From contig JAMPIV010011345.1 of NCBI GenBank assembly GCA_024509875.1, positions 62,001 through 126,000 on the forward strand: 64,000 bases of DNA, written 5' to 3'. The notes under the pieces were generated by a model. It saw nothing but the letters and a program-made list of their open reading frames with translations, was not told the origin of the DNA and searched no databases. Shown piece by piece: positions 35,637 to 47,400 of the stretch (position 1 is the stretch's first letter; every line of letters begins with the position of its first letter). The translations under genes and the position numbers were made by a program. Source of the stretch: Oreohelix idahoensis. Lineage: Eukaryota; Mollusca; Gastropoda; Stylommatophora; Oreohelicidae.

Positions 35637-35800
35637 CTCTGTCAGATTGACAGAATGGTTAGTTGAGCACTGGTCTCTCGCTGCAAAGGTGGCAGGGTCG
35701 AATGACATTACCGACACGCTCCAGTCAATACAGCTGTAAATGGGTACCTGACTTTAACCCTGGCCACCCAGCCTGTAAAACCCCATTCCCCTGAGCAAAA
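35637..35800 (+). repeat. tRNA-derived SINE
   Basis: tRNA-like head with an A-box-like GAATGGTTAGTTGAGC (about 35652) and a B-box-like GGGTCGAATGAC (about 35695). Then comes a body with GCTCCAGTCAATACAGCTGT and AAATGGGTACC (35718-35747), shared with 27575-27608. An A-rich end follows (about 35798-35826). The body motif is of a type I associate with molluscan SINEs; that attribution is from memory. Confidence 0.6.
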
Positions 35801-37177
35801 AATGCACAAAAAAGGACATAAGCAAAACTAGTTACTATGACAAAACCTTGTGGTCAGTTTTAATTATTCTATCTCAGATTGGCTGATCTGATCATCTCCA
35901 ATATTCCTGCTTATTGTGCCAGTCCTCCCAGCATGTAGACCCTTCCTTTAGGCACAGATAACTGTCACAATATTTGCACCAGAATTCAGTCTTCACTTTT
36001 TTTTAATGGTCTGTCTTTGTAGGCCATGTTTGGGAAGTCAGTGACATGTTTGTTAAATTTAAATGCACACACAACACACAAATGTTATTTGCCTGTAGCT
36101 TGTGGAGACACTTGATGATGATGCAAACCTATATTTTGCAGCCTCTGATGTGCATCAACACGGTTGTGAAGCTTCTTTAACAGATTTCATTCATGAACAT
36201 ACCAAATGTTCTTAGCATCTTCCAGTTACATTGTGGGGATTATAGTTATTCATTAGTATATAGGCATTACTGCATGCCCACATGAAAAATTTCACTATGA
36301 GCCGTCGAGGTCAGCAATAATGCCGGCGTGTTTTATTGAGACAACAAACTTGGTCGTTGACATCGCCATCCACCCATGAAAGTATTGTAGTCAATACAAA
36401 GTTATGGAGTCTGAACATCTACAGTTGTTCCATGCTTGTTAGTCTTTTAGAACAGCTATTTCCTGGATTTTCAACTCCTTTTCATTTTGAAAAGAATTAA
36501 AAAATATTATCACTTCGTGGGTGCCGCCATTTTTATGTAATATTCCACAAGACATGTGAACTTCATTATTTTTTACACATTTCCATTTAGGCCCCACTGA
36601 TCTAAGGTAGGTGTGTCAGACCGACAAAGCGGTCGCTCAGGGAATGGATTATTTACACACGGACCAAAATTTTGGGATCTCGGATTCAAAAGGTTAAGTC
36701 AAGAAAGGAAAAAGCAGCGAGGAAGGGAACTGGTCACCTCACCTCTTGATGCTGGACCTAGTATAGTGAAGTCTCTAACACTTCACTCCCCTACGGCAGT
36801 ATCAGCTATGGGACTACCTTTTACAGCTCTATCCATGGAATTGCAGGAACCAAGAAGAGACGAAAGTTATACACAGGGTGCAGTTATTCCAAATGTTCTG
36901 AAAACCTGATGTTGTGTAACAAGATCTTCAGCGAGCACAGTGTTACTGTTACTAAAGTAGATCTCCAGAGCTTCTGGGTTGCCTATAGCTGTCTTTAAAA
37001 AGTCTCACAACAGGGCAGTCCTAACATCGGAGTTGCAAATACCTAAATGTGTTGCCTTCATTTCCCAATTCTGAGAAAGTCTTCACGCCCTCAATATTCC
37101 CACAGTGATACCACTATCTTAACTCAGTCCATACCAGTATCAAGACGTGTATAAGTTCGCTGATGGTGCAGCATACC
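35801..37177. other. No recognised feature
   Basis: The longest open frame, 98 codons at 36613-36909, resembles nothing I know. Its surroundings show no splice or promoter support. Confidence 0.45.
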
Positions 37178-37440
37178 TTCTTCTCTTCTTTGGCCCTTGG
37201 TCACTGACTGACAAAGCAATCAGTGACCATCACACCTAGTGGCATCTTATAAGGCAGCAACAAACTGTCTCCACTTTGCTTGGTCGACAGCCATCCTTCA
37301 TGTGCTACCACAGCTCTGGTTTAGCCGCCTCACAGTTCTCCGCCCAAGTGGCTTTTGGCTGTCCTTGCTTTTGCTTTCCTTCTGGAGTCCATAGCATGGC
37401 AGTGTTGGTGATGGACACCTAGTATCAGTTTTGGAACTAA
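37178..37440 (-). mobile_element. LINE 3' end, (GAA)-tailed family
   Basis: On the minus strand WTPEGKQKQGQPKATW, a C-terminal signature of many LINE RT proteins, precedes a degenerate W-rich segment and a 3' tail seen as TTCTTCTCTTCTTT near 37180. PLGVMVTDCF, read in one frame, is shared with 63499-63704, so both are copies of one family. Strongly 5'-truncated; right limit approximate. Confidence 0.6.
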
Positions 37441-39319
37441 AAGGAAAGGTAACAAGAAAACTAGACCCTTTAGCGGTTTCCTCTAGTGAATTCATTTCCG
37501 ATAACCATGAGAAACAGGGGTAGATATATATCACTGACAGATATTAACCAGACTGATGCAGACAGAAAAACAGACATATAACCATAATCCAATGAACTCA
37601 ATATGATCGATTTAGTTGCATGCTGAATAAAATAATAACCAAAACTAATGATTGCCAAAACCCACTAGCCACCATTAGCTGATACATGTTATACAACTAA
37701 CTGATGACATTTTCCCAATTACTTATCTACCCTTAAGCACCAAGACCACCACATTCTAGTCATAATGTTGCTAACTGTGCCAAATTAAGCGCGTCCTAAT
37801 GGGCTTAGCTGAGGAAAAGTGCTCTGTCAGAAACAGGTGGTAACTAACAGCAGCCACCCCACGGAAACGAAACTCAATAAATTAAAATTCAGACCAGTAG
37901 GTATGTGCCCATGTCTGGAAGACAAGCAAGCAAACAGTACATCCTCAGAATGTCAGCTTTGCGAGAGGTGCTGACTGCCAGCATGGCCTTTATCAACCCC
38001 CTTGAGAAAGAAACTGTATGCCAAGCCTCAGACAATCCACTAGCTTCATGTGAGAAATAAATGTTACAAGATGGTAAGCGATGAAGAAAAAGAACTAGAG
38101 CCTATCCATGACACCATACGTGTCATAATAATAGTAGTCTAATCAGGATTAAAGAGTGAGCAGGGAAACGAAGATTAAAAAAAGGTCTCTTACCAACAGA
38201 TTCCGCAATGGCTAGCTTATATGAATATGCACATTCCATAAAAACCCAATGCAAACTACTGAAAACCACAAGATCTTAACATTTGAAATGAGTTACCTGA
38301 AAATATCACCATTAACAACAAAACTAGAATTGAAGAAACAAAGGTGTTGGTGGCAACAATATGCATTAGCCTCAACTGTATATTGCAGCTCCATGGAGAA
38401 ACTGAAAAGCAAAATGACCACTTCATCAGCACACAGCCTAATTCATCTACCAGCATAAGTCCTTACAACAGTTCTTGTGTTAGGACAGAGGAGACCCAAC
38501 AGAAGATGGACAGACAAATGGATCTCCCAGCAATGTTTAACATCTGGTATGGACAAAGTAAACTAAAACTGCACTAACTCAGCTGTGGCAAGGAATGCCT
38601 TATCCCATTTTAATTTTAAGGTTTATCAAGGATACCTTTGACCGTTTACAAAGTCCTTTCCAAATTCACCGTCTTCGACATATTAAGTGACACAACCTAA
38701 CTTTTAAAACATGATGAAACTTGGTTCCTGATGTTAAGAATTTAAAAGACAAGGTAGGAAAAGCCAGGAGGGCTTCAGGACATTTGTGAGAAGACAAAAG
38801 TAAGAAACATATTCCTATTTTATTAATATGTTTAAAAAACAATAATAATAAAGATCATCAACTTGAACAAAGGTAAAAGCATACAGGAAATGACCAAAAG
38901 CATTAGGGTATTCGTATTCACCTTGAGGCAAAACTCAAGAGAAAGACAAAACTGTCACATTAGTTCAGAGACAAACAAGAAACTAGAGTGGAGTTTTGTC
39001 TTTACTTCAAGCACCATGGGATGTTATAAGACAAAGGATTATGACAATGCACTCAATATTTTTGCTTCACTCTGATGAGGTGTAACCTATACAGAGTCTG
39101 TCAGTTATATTTGTGCACACGTCCAAATATAAATGGCTTTGTAGTTTGCTATAAATAAAGTATTCAACTAACAGTAGCTGTAGAGATCTTAATTTGCTTG
39201 TTGTATGTCAAAGCAAAATAGATTGTTACCATCCTGCATCATGGTATGCATTGTTCAAACTATTTGATTTTGACTGCATTACTAATGTGCCTAAGTCTGT
39301 TTACTTGAAGACCACATCA
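37441..39319. other. No recognised feature
   Basis: Short open frames. A possible LINE C-terminal echo (RRPNRRWTDKW near 38480) is too weak to annotate. Confidence 0.4.
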
Positions 39320-39432
39320 TACGAGGGGCGTTCAGAAAGTAATGCACCACATCGTTTTTCTCAGGAGCTGTTTATTCAAAAAGCATGAAATTTATACACA
39401 ATATACATGGATATGTTGTGTAAACATCAGTA

Positions 39433-39654
39433 TTATTCAACATAATCCCCATCAACTTGTACAGCTTTATGCCAGCGCGAAACAAGTGCATGTATTCCTA
39501 GCCCGTACCAGATTTTGTCTTGATCATGTAGCCATTTCTTCACTGCATGAACCACTCCATCATCTTCAAACCCTGTCCCACGGAGTGCATCTTTAAGTGG
39601 ACCAAATAGATGAAAATCAGAGGGTGCCAAATCAGGACTATAGGGTGGATGGGG
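39433..39654 (-). pseudogene. mariner transposase, C-terminal block
   Basis: Contains PYSPDLAPSDFHLFGPLKDA, the third catalytic Asp region of mariner transposases, and the C-terminal end. The block joins the one at 59399-60234: the second Asp (HDNARPH) and this third Asp are separated by 34 residues when the two blocks are read together, which is the DD34D spacing. The LTR array cuts the gene between them. Confidence 0.9.
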
Positions 39655-41134
39655 TGTTACGTGCAGTCTTTGATATCTTACAATATTATACATAGGTAAT
39701 TTTTTAGTGCTTAAGGGAAAGTCATTATTGAGTTACTTCCCTTGAAAGTTGTGTCGGCTCTTTCGATCAAACTCCGCGGATAAATCCATTTTACTGCGAT
39801 TTATTCGTTGTTTGGGTAATAATAGATTGTTCTTGCTTCAGAATATCTATGGCCTGAATTTATGTGTATTGTTTGTCTGAGTAGGACGAGTCTGTCTTAT
39901 ATCTGTATATCTTTACATATCTAAGTCGAACTATATGTTCTGTTGTCTCTAGAGAGGTCGAAGGCTATTCGGCGGATGTGTCGCTAGAGTGTGGTGTGAT
40001 TTGGCTTCGTCCTGATAGGGAGTGTGTGTTTTCCATGTCGGCCTGTCGCCGGGGAAAAAGTGATCTCAGTATTTGTGGGGAAGGTGATAGTCGTCTAAAC
40101 CTATCGTGTATGCTTTACCCCAGTGTTTAGTCGTATTGCCAAGGAATGGCAGTTTCATATTTCCTATACAAAGGTAATCAAAGATACTCTTATGAACTCT
40201 CGATCGAAGCCACCATTTTCGATAGTTACGATTTGAATGTCTAAGAGAATATATTTGACTCGATGAAAACGACTTCGATTCCTAGCAGCACTATATCCTG
40301 TAGATTGTAGTCAATTGTTCATGATCAAATCTACAGAGCAATGAAATGTTTTATGAATGACTAACTTTAGGACAGATTCATTATCTGTATCCAAACGTGA
40401 GTGACAGCTCACGAGTGAAGCCATCTTGGAACCAAAACATGTAGTGACTTTCAAGAAGAGAAAAGGGATGCCCGTATTATCGCTTGTTTAGTCCAGAGAT
40501 CACTGCTACACATGAGAACCCGTTATTAGCGGTTCAATATTATTATATGGAAAAATATGTGCTGAACATTATGTTGAAGAATCGTCGCTAGACGAGATTA
40601 GGTTTAGAAGCCATCTGAAATATTGTTTATAAGCTGACGTGCTCAGTCAGTGAAGTCAGATGATATATGTATGGGCGATACTGAGTGCTTGGCTACTGAC
40701 AGTCCATTATACACTTATTCTACATGAGTGCCCATGTAACATTGCAAGACCATTTATCCACTGTACTATGATGTATTATGGCAACCTGTGATTTGTCACT
40801 ATCTGTGCTGTCGAGTGTGTACGTCCAATTAAACTTTAGAAAAGGTACACAGTCGTTGGTGTCGATGACTTCCAGCCATACATGAGTGTGAGAAAAGAAC
40901 ATTTTTTGTCAACACCACGAACCTTTATCATCATTCGCACATTATACACTCAATCCATGTCTACACACCACTGCGTAGGTCAAGTTGACATTCCATACAC
41001 TACAGTGGAGCAAACAACACCATAGAGATCTTATCAACTGATGATGATGATGATGTCTGCTTCCATCCACTTATATCTATCTTTTGGTGGATATCATTAA
41101 CGGGAATAAAAATCCAACTTTATCAACCTTATCA
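39655..41134 (+). repeat. LTR 1 of the tandem array
   Basis: 1480 bp, starts TGTTACGTGCAG and ends CTTATCA. Private differences from LTR 2 and LTR 3 fall in its first 900 bp, for example GGTCGAAGG near 39957 and TTTAGTCG near 40126. AATAAA occurs 30 bp from the end (41105) and could serve polyadenylation. Confidence 0.94.
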
Positions 41135-41136
41135 AC

Positions 41137-41160
41137 TGGTGGACCAGCTTTCTGGGTTTG
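41137..41160 (+). promoter_or_regulatory. Primer binding site, copy 1
   Basis: Two bases after LTR 1: TGGTGGACCAGCTTTCTGGG. Its complement ends CCA with a T-arm-like AAACCCAG, consistent with a tRNA 3' end. The same sequence follows LTR 2. tRNA not identified. Confidence 0.55.
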
Positions 41161-41938
41161 ACCTCGCAGAAGTTCAGAAGTCAACAGATTACCGATACCA
41201 GACCGTTTCCTGTGGCTGATACGACACACTTGCAGTATTGGTTTGCTCTTTGTCAACACTTCGTCACGTGACCTGTCAGGTGAATGCAGTATGTAGGTCA
41301 GCGTTGTTGACATTTTTTACATTAGACATTATAGAGTTTCACAGAACAGTTGGATCAATTCTTGTCAATGTTAACAGGAAGACAGTATGAGTGAACTAAG
41401 AAGTCCTATTTTCATCGATGGATCTTCTTGTTTTCCATATATGAACTTTAATATTTAAGGCCAGAATGTTTAATTGAATAAAGTGGCAGTTTGTTTGTTT
41501 TCATAAAAATAACTTTGCCATTACTGTAAAACTGAACCTATTTTGCAACACATACTATCATACACATAATTTATATATATTTATGTTTACATGTTATTTG
41601 TTTGTATAGTATGTTAGTTTCTATGTCAGCGGGTTGTGTTTAAGGTTGGGCGGCGTCCTCACAACAGAATATCCCACGTCATAGAGGGTCCGTTGTGGGC
41701 GTTTTCTATAGGTGCAATTTTCTTGATTGAAAATTTGCTGCGACAACTGTTGCTTTTGTGTTAGCTGTGAAGTCTGTAATTATTGTTATTTTTGTAATAT
41801 TTCTTTGTTCTTTAGTTTTGTTTTGATTTGTTTGTAATTTGTTGGTCTAACCTTTTCTATCTTTCAGTTCTATTCTCAATTTATATTCATATATTGTGAC
41901 GTCATTTGTGTTGTTATTCTTTGCAGATTCAGTGATTA

Positions 41939-44122
41939 CACTGACAAACAACATTTTTCTTTCTTATATAAGAATAAGTGTTCTTAGGTCAGTTTCTTGC
42001 GCTGATTTCAAATCTGAAATCCGTTTATCTCTATCACGTCAGGTTCTTAAGATATTTGTGAATAAATATATTTTTGGGAAACCGTTATTTGCTCTGTTTC
42101 ATTTTTACTATATAACTTATTAAAAATTAATAAAATGCAAAATAATTCTACTTTTTATACTGCTAAAAGATGCATGACATATGTTACGCTATTTTTCAAA
42201 TAGTTACTGTATTTTGAAATAATTCTGAGCGAAATATGGCTTCTAGAAGTTGTAGAAATTCGGCTGATTTGTTCTGTTACGTATGCGGATATTTTACCGA
42301 TCGTGTTCACCAGAAAAAACTTTACACCATTACTAAAGAAAGCATATGAACGTTATTTCGATTCGAAAGTTGATGATGCAAATAAATCTTGGAAGCCAAA
42401 TGCAGTTTTTTCGACCTGTGCAAATACATTGGCAGGTTGGTTACGAAAATCGCCGAAGCATAAGTCGATGCCTTTTGGAGTGCCAGTAATATGGCGTGAA
42501 CCGACAAATCACGCTACTGATTGTTACTTCTGCTTGACAAATATCCATGGTTTCACTTTTAAAACTAGAAAGTCTGTGGTTTATCCAAATATTGAATCGG
42601 TATCGAAACCAGTTCCTCATGATCCAATCACGTGTCCGATCCCAGTTCCACCATAACAATATCCGTTGGACGTGAATGAACCATCAGAAAGTGATAGTTT
42701 ACCTGCTTTAGAAACTAATTCTGACTCGGATTATATACCGGTGAATGATGGTGTTCACTTAATTAACCATTCAGAACTTTCAGATCTAATACGTGATCTC
42801 GCTCTTACCAAAGGACACGCGGAATTACTCGGTTCACGACTCAAAGAATGGAATCTTTTAGCGCCCAATACTCCGATATCTAAATTTCGTCATAGACACA
42901 GAGAACTTGTTCAATACTTTGAGATGGATGATGGCATTTGCTATTGCAAAGATGTAAACGGTCTAATGGTGCACCTCGGTCATGAGCACATAGTCAACGA
43001 ATGGCGACTTTTCATCGACTCTTCCAAGACTAGTCTAAAAGCCGTGTTATTGCATAACGGAAATTTATTTTCATTAATTCCAGTCGCCTACTCTGTTCAT
43101 ATGAAAGAAACTTATGACAATATGGCTATACTTTTGGCAAAAATAAAGTACAATGACTACCAATGGCGGATTTGTGGAGACCTAAAGGTCATTGCAATTC
43201 TCACGGGCATGCAGACTGGGTATACTAAATTTTGTTGCTTCCTATGTGAATGGGACAGCCGCAACAGACAGGAACATTATGCAAGAAAGGTGTGGCCTAT
43301 CAGGGATCGTATGCAGCTCGGGCATAAAAATGTAATACATGAGCCATTAGTTAACAAAGACAGCATCATTTTACCACCGTTACATATAAAGTTGGGGCTC
43401 ATGAAGAATTTCGTAAAAGCGTTAGATAAAACGAGCAAAGCTTTCACTTATCTTCGAGAAAAGTTTCCGCAAGTTAGCGATGCAAAGATAAAGGAAGGTA
43501 TCTTTGTAGGACCTCAGATTAGGAAAGTTATTGCAGACAAACAATTCGAGAACTTGTTACATGGTAGTGAACTTCGCGCATGGATGGCATTCAAATCGAT
43601 CGTCGATAACTTTCTGGGAAATCACAAATCTGTCGACTATGTGCATATTGTTAAGCAGTGCATAGATGCATACAGAATTATGGGCTGTATCATGTCCCTC
43701 AAAATCCATTTGCTCGATTCGCATCTTGACTTTTTCCCTGACAAACTTGGCGAAGTCAGCGATGAACATGGAGAACGATTCCATCAAGATATCGCCGTAA
43801 TGGAGTCACGTTATCAAGGATGGTGGAGTGTGACCATGCTTGCCGATTATTGTTGGATGCTTCATCGCGATGTACCACATGCCATTCACCGACGAAAGTC
43901 GACTGCAAAGAAATTCAAGCCTACATAACTGTTATACTTCTTGTATGAATGATGTTGTAATACTGTATGCGTTGTTAAAAAACTTCAATTGCGTATTTCT
44001 AGAGATCCCGACCTGATAGAGAAAAACGGTTTGCAGATTTAAAAACAGCGCATTAAAATTGACCAGACAAACATAGAAATGTTAGAGAAAGAAAAAAAAA
44101 GTTTTTTTTTTGTTAGTCAGTG
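41939..44122 (+). mobile_element. CACTG-ended DNA transposon of unclear family
   Basis: A 2184-bp insertion in the leader of retrotransposon copy 1. It starts CACTGACAAACAA and ends TTGTTAGTCAGTG, so the termini are inverted repeats with one mismatch in about 13. TTA flanks it at 41936-41938 and 44123-44125. Copy 2 has the uninterrupted target with a single TTA at 52158-52160, an empty-site control within the window. CACTA/CACTG ends with a 3-bp duplication fit the CMC (EnSpm/CACTA) superfamily or its relatives. The only gene inside is 42236-43928. The assignment is inference; the boundaries are read directly. Confidence 0.88.
42236..43928 (+). pseudogene. Unclassified transposon protein, zinc finger plus DDE-like
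   Basis: About 564 codons from the ATG at 42236 (MASRSCRNSADLFCYVCGYF). The N-terminal part has paired cysteines FCYVC (residues 14 and 17) and TDCYFC (near 97-100) around a WKP and a WREP, suggesting a zinc-binding DNA-binding domain. Two lesions break it: an odd base in the A6 run at 42314-42319 shifts frame, and TAA at 42654-42656 interrupts it. The rest is one open block. Counted from 42666 it shows FIDSSKTSLKAVLLHNG (Asp118), CGDLKVIAILTG (Asp172) followed by CCFLCEWDS (Cys191, Cys194), PPLHIKLGLMK (His240), and SDEHGERFHQDI (Glu370). This Asp-Asp-Glu order with a Cys pair after the second Asp recalls CACTA/Plavaka/KDZ-type transposases. I remember similar uncharacterised proteins as abundant in arthropod genomes; the function is unproven. 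Confidence 0.7.
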
Positions 44123-44435
44123 TTATTTTCATTGATTTCCCTATTTGATTTATTTTGATTTCTGCAAACGTTCTTATATTGTCAGTCCTATTTGTACTTT
44201 ATGTATTCTGTTGGTTGACATATGTTTTATATAGGTATATTTCATAAGACACAATTGCCTGTGCACTGCACTTGGATTATGGTATAAACCAGTACCTGAT
44301 TATTATTACTATTATACAAGACCTTATTAAAGGCTTGTGACCCACAGATATTGGGATAGTATACTGATTAATCAAGTCATTGAGAACTTGTGGTATTATT
44401 ATTGATTCAGGTGATTAGTATTATTGTTAGACATC

Positions 44436-47400
44436 ATGGCTACATTAGAATACTTCATTACACAAGGGAAAGCCCTTGATAAGACTGGTCAACAATTAGA
44501 ACAATGGGCAGTTGCTCAATATGACAAAGCATTAGCTGCAGAAGAGAGAAGAGCTATGGCAGAAGAGAAAAGATTAGCTGCAGAAGAAAGAAAAGCTATG
44601 GCGGAAGAGAAAAGATTAGAAAGAGAAGCTGAGGCTGCTGCTGAACAAAAGAAATTGCAGATGCAGGTAGAGGAAAGGAGATTTGAAGCTGAACAAAAAA
44701 AATTGGAAAGAGAAGCTGCGGCTGAACAAAAAAGATTAGACAGTGAAGCTGAACAAAAAAGATTAGACAGGGAAGCTGAACAAAAAAGATTAGACAGTGA
44801 AGCTGAACAAAAAAGATTAGACAGGGAAGCTGAACAAAAAAGATTAGACAGGGAAGCTGAACAAAAAAGATTAGACAGAGAGGCTGAAGAAAAAAAAGCA
44901 ATAAGAGAACATGAATTTGAGTTGGAGAAATTGAGATTGACAAGTATGAGTAATGTTAATCAGGCATCTAGTGGTAATGGTAAACCTTCTACTTACAAGG
45001 TTAAGGTTCCACCGTTCAATCAGTCCAGTGACGATATTACATTCTGGCTGGATAGATTTGAACGTTCTTGTCGTACACATAATGTGGATAAATCACAATA
45101 CGCTAATCAATTATCAGAAAACTTGAAAGGTGAATCTTTGACTAGATTATGCCTTGTAGGAGAAGCAGATAAGGATAATTATGATGTCATTAGGGCGGCT
45201 TTGATAAAAAAATATCAGCTAAGTGAGGAAGGCTATCGCCTTTTATTTAAAACGATGGTACCTGAGACGGGTGTAGAATTCTCAGAATTCACTGCAAAGG
45301 CACGTCTCACAGTTGATCGTTGGATTGAGCTTTCCAAAACAGAAAAAACGTATGAAGGACTTATGGATTTGTTGCTCAGAGATAAGATTATGTCATGTGT
45401 GAACAAACCTTTCCTTGAATTTATACATGAGCGTAAACCCAAATCTCTAAAAGAAATGGAAGAATATTGTTCCCAATATGTCACTGCACACCCCGACGTG
45501 ACTTTTGGCAACACTAAGATTAAGGAGAGTATGCCAGTTGCTTCAGCAACACCATACAATCCCAATTATTCACACAGATTTCAGGGACCTCAAAACAGAT
45601 TTGATAAAAAAGGTAACCATAATAGTTATCAAAACCAAGGTAACCAATCATTTCAGGGTTCTTCTTCAAAGAACTGGAGACGACCTGATAGCTCTCGACA
45701 CAGGGGTGGTCATAATTATAGGAATTTCCGTAGAGGAAGTAATTATAGAAACTATCAGGGTTATCCGTCTTGGAGTCAACAAGATCATAATTACAGAGAT
45801 ACTCATTATAATGAATATGATAATGGTAACCAAGGGAACTATGACTCAAACCCAAATAGGGGTTACAATAGAGGTAACAATAACTACAGAGGTGATAATA
45901 ACCGAGGTAGATCTCAAAACAAAAGACATAAACCACATTTTCAGGCAAACTCTGCACAACAAGAGTCCCATGAAGCCTATAAACAGAGTAAAGATAATAA
46001 TGATGCTAGTAATATGGCATGTGCCGCTTTTGATTTTGGGAGAGCATCTCAGTGCCCCCAATGCAAAACGTTATTTGAGCCAACCACAGTGTCTACTTTA
46101 AGCTGTGGCCATCCTCTTCCTGCTCTTCCAGCATCAGTCGCGCATGATGGAAGAGGTTCTCTTGTCTTACATAAGGGTTTAGTGAATAACAATCCAGTCT
46201 CTGTGCTATTTGATTCTGGATGCACCACAATTGGTGTTAGGCAGTCACTCGTAGATCCTTCCCGTGCCACTGGACAAGTAGTCAAATGTGTAACATTTGG
46301 CGGCACATTAGAGAAATACTCTACTGCTATCATTAGGATTGCTACTCCTTTCTTTACAGGAGATGTACACGCATGTCTTCTTCCGAATCCGATCGCTGAC
46401 CTCATCATCGGTCGCATTCATGGAGTCAAAGAATGCACTCCGCAACAAATTTCCACGTGGGAAAGGCAAAACATGCAGATTGCTAACGCTGTAGTCACTA
46501 GAGCTCAGGCTCTTAATATGCCTCAAACTTCATCTACTGAAGATAATGAAGTGCATAACCAAGATAATCCCTTGGTAATTTCTCGTGACTCGTTTATAAA
46601 ACAGCAAGAAGATGATCCCACTCTGAAGAAATTCTTCATTCTTGCAACTAAAGGTGATCCGAATAAAGACACAAGTCGTAAATCGTGGATTACAAAGAAG
46701 AATGGCGTACTTGTACGTATGGTTCAAGACTCCATTACGTCAAGTCATTCTCAAATCCTGGTTCCCAAGAATTTGAGAGTTAAAATTTTGCAGCACGCTC
46801 ACGACTCTCAGTGTGCTGGACACATGGGTTTTTCCCGTACTAAGTCAAGAGTCCTTGCGGCTTTCTTTTGGCCATTGGTAAACAAGGACATACGGATTTA
46901 TTGTCGATCTTGTAAAGTATGTCAGGAAGTTAAATCCAAAGGTCCACGGCATGCTGCACCCATTCAGGCGGCGGACATTCCTATTCGGCCGTTCCAAAAA
47001 ATGGCCATAGACATTATTGGTCCATTTAAGATCAAGTCTGCCAGAGGACATCAGTTTATCTTGACGTGTGTTGATATGTGCACACGTTGGCCAGAGGCTA
47101 TTCCTCTGAAGAGCATTACTACTGCTGATATTGCAGATGCTCTTTGGCTTATATTTTCTCGTCTGGGGTTCCCCGGAGAGATATTGTCAGACCATGGCAC
47201 CCAACTAATATCAGATACCATGTCTCAAGTAATGTCTACTCTGCAGATAGATAGATCTTTAAGTAGTATCTACCATCCAATGTCTAATGGTATGGTCGAA
47301 CGCCTTAATAGAACACTTAAAAACTTACTGGGGAAGATAACTGAGGATCATCCTCAAGACTGGGACAGAGTTTTACCTGCGGCCCTCTTCGCTTACAGAG

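Noticed and set aside
36613..36909. 98-codon frame as a small host gene
   Set aside because: No recognisable domain, and no splice, promoter or conservation evidence.
44424..44435. TTG start for the gag-pol gene (also 52459)
   Set aside because: In an animal the ATG at 44436 (52471) is the expected start; the TTG is only the edge of an open frame.
44721..44882. CRISPR-like array of 27-bp repeats
   Set aside because: Units are directly adjacent, without spacers, and are in frame with a coding helix in an animal retrotransposon.
44596..44943. 115-codon minus-strand frame with repeated LIFFVQLP units (also 52631-52978)
   Set aside because: Antisense reading of the 27-bp gag helix repeats; hydrophobic look is a by-product.
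45505..46101. 198-codon plus-strand open frame, and the equal one at 53540-54136
   Set aside because: Out-of-frame shadow of the Arg/Gly/Asn-rich gag segment; repeats only because the gag-pol gene is duplicated.
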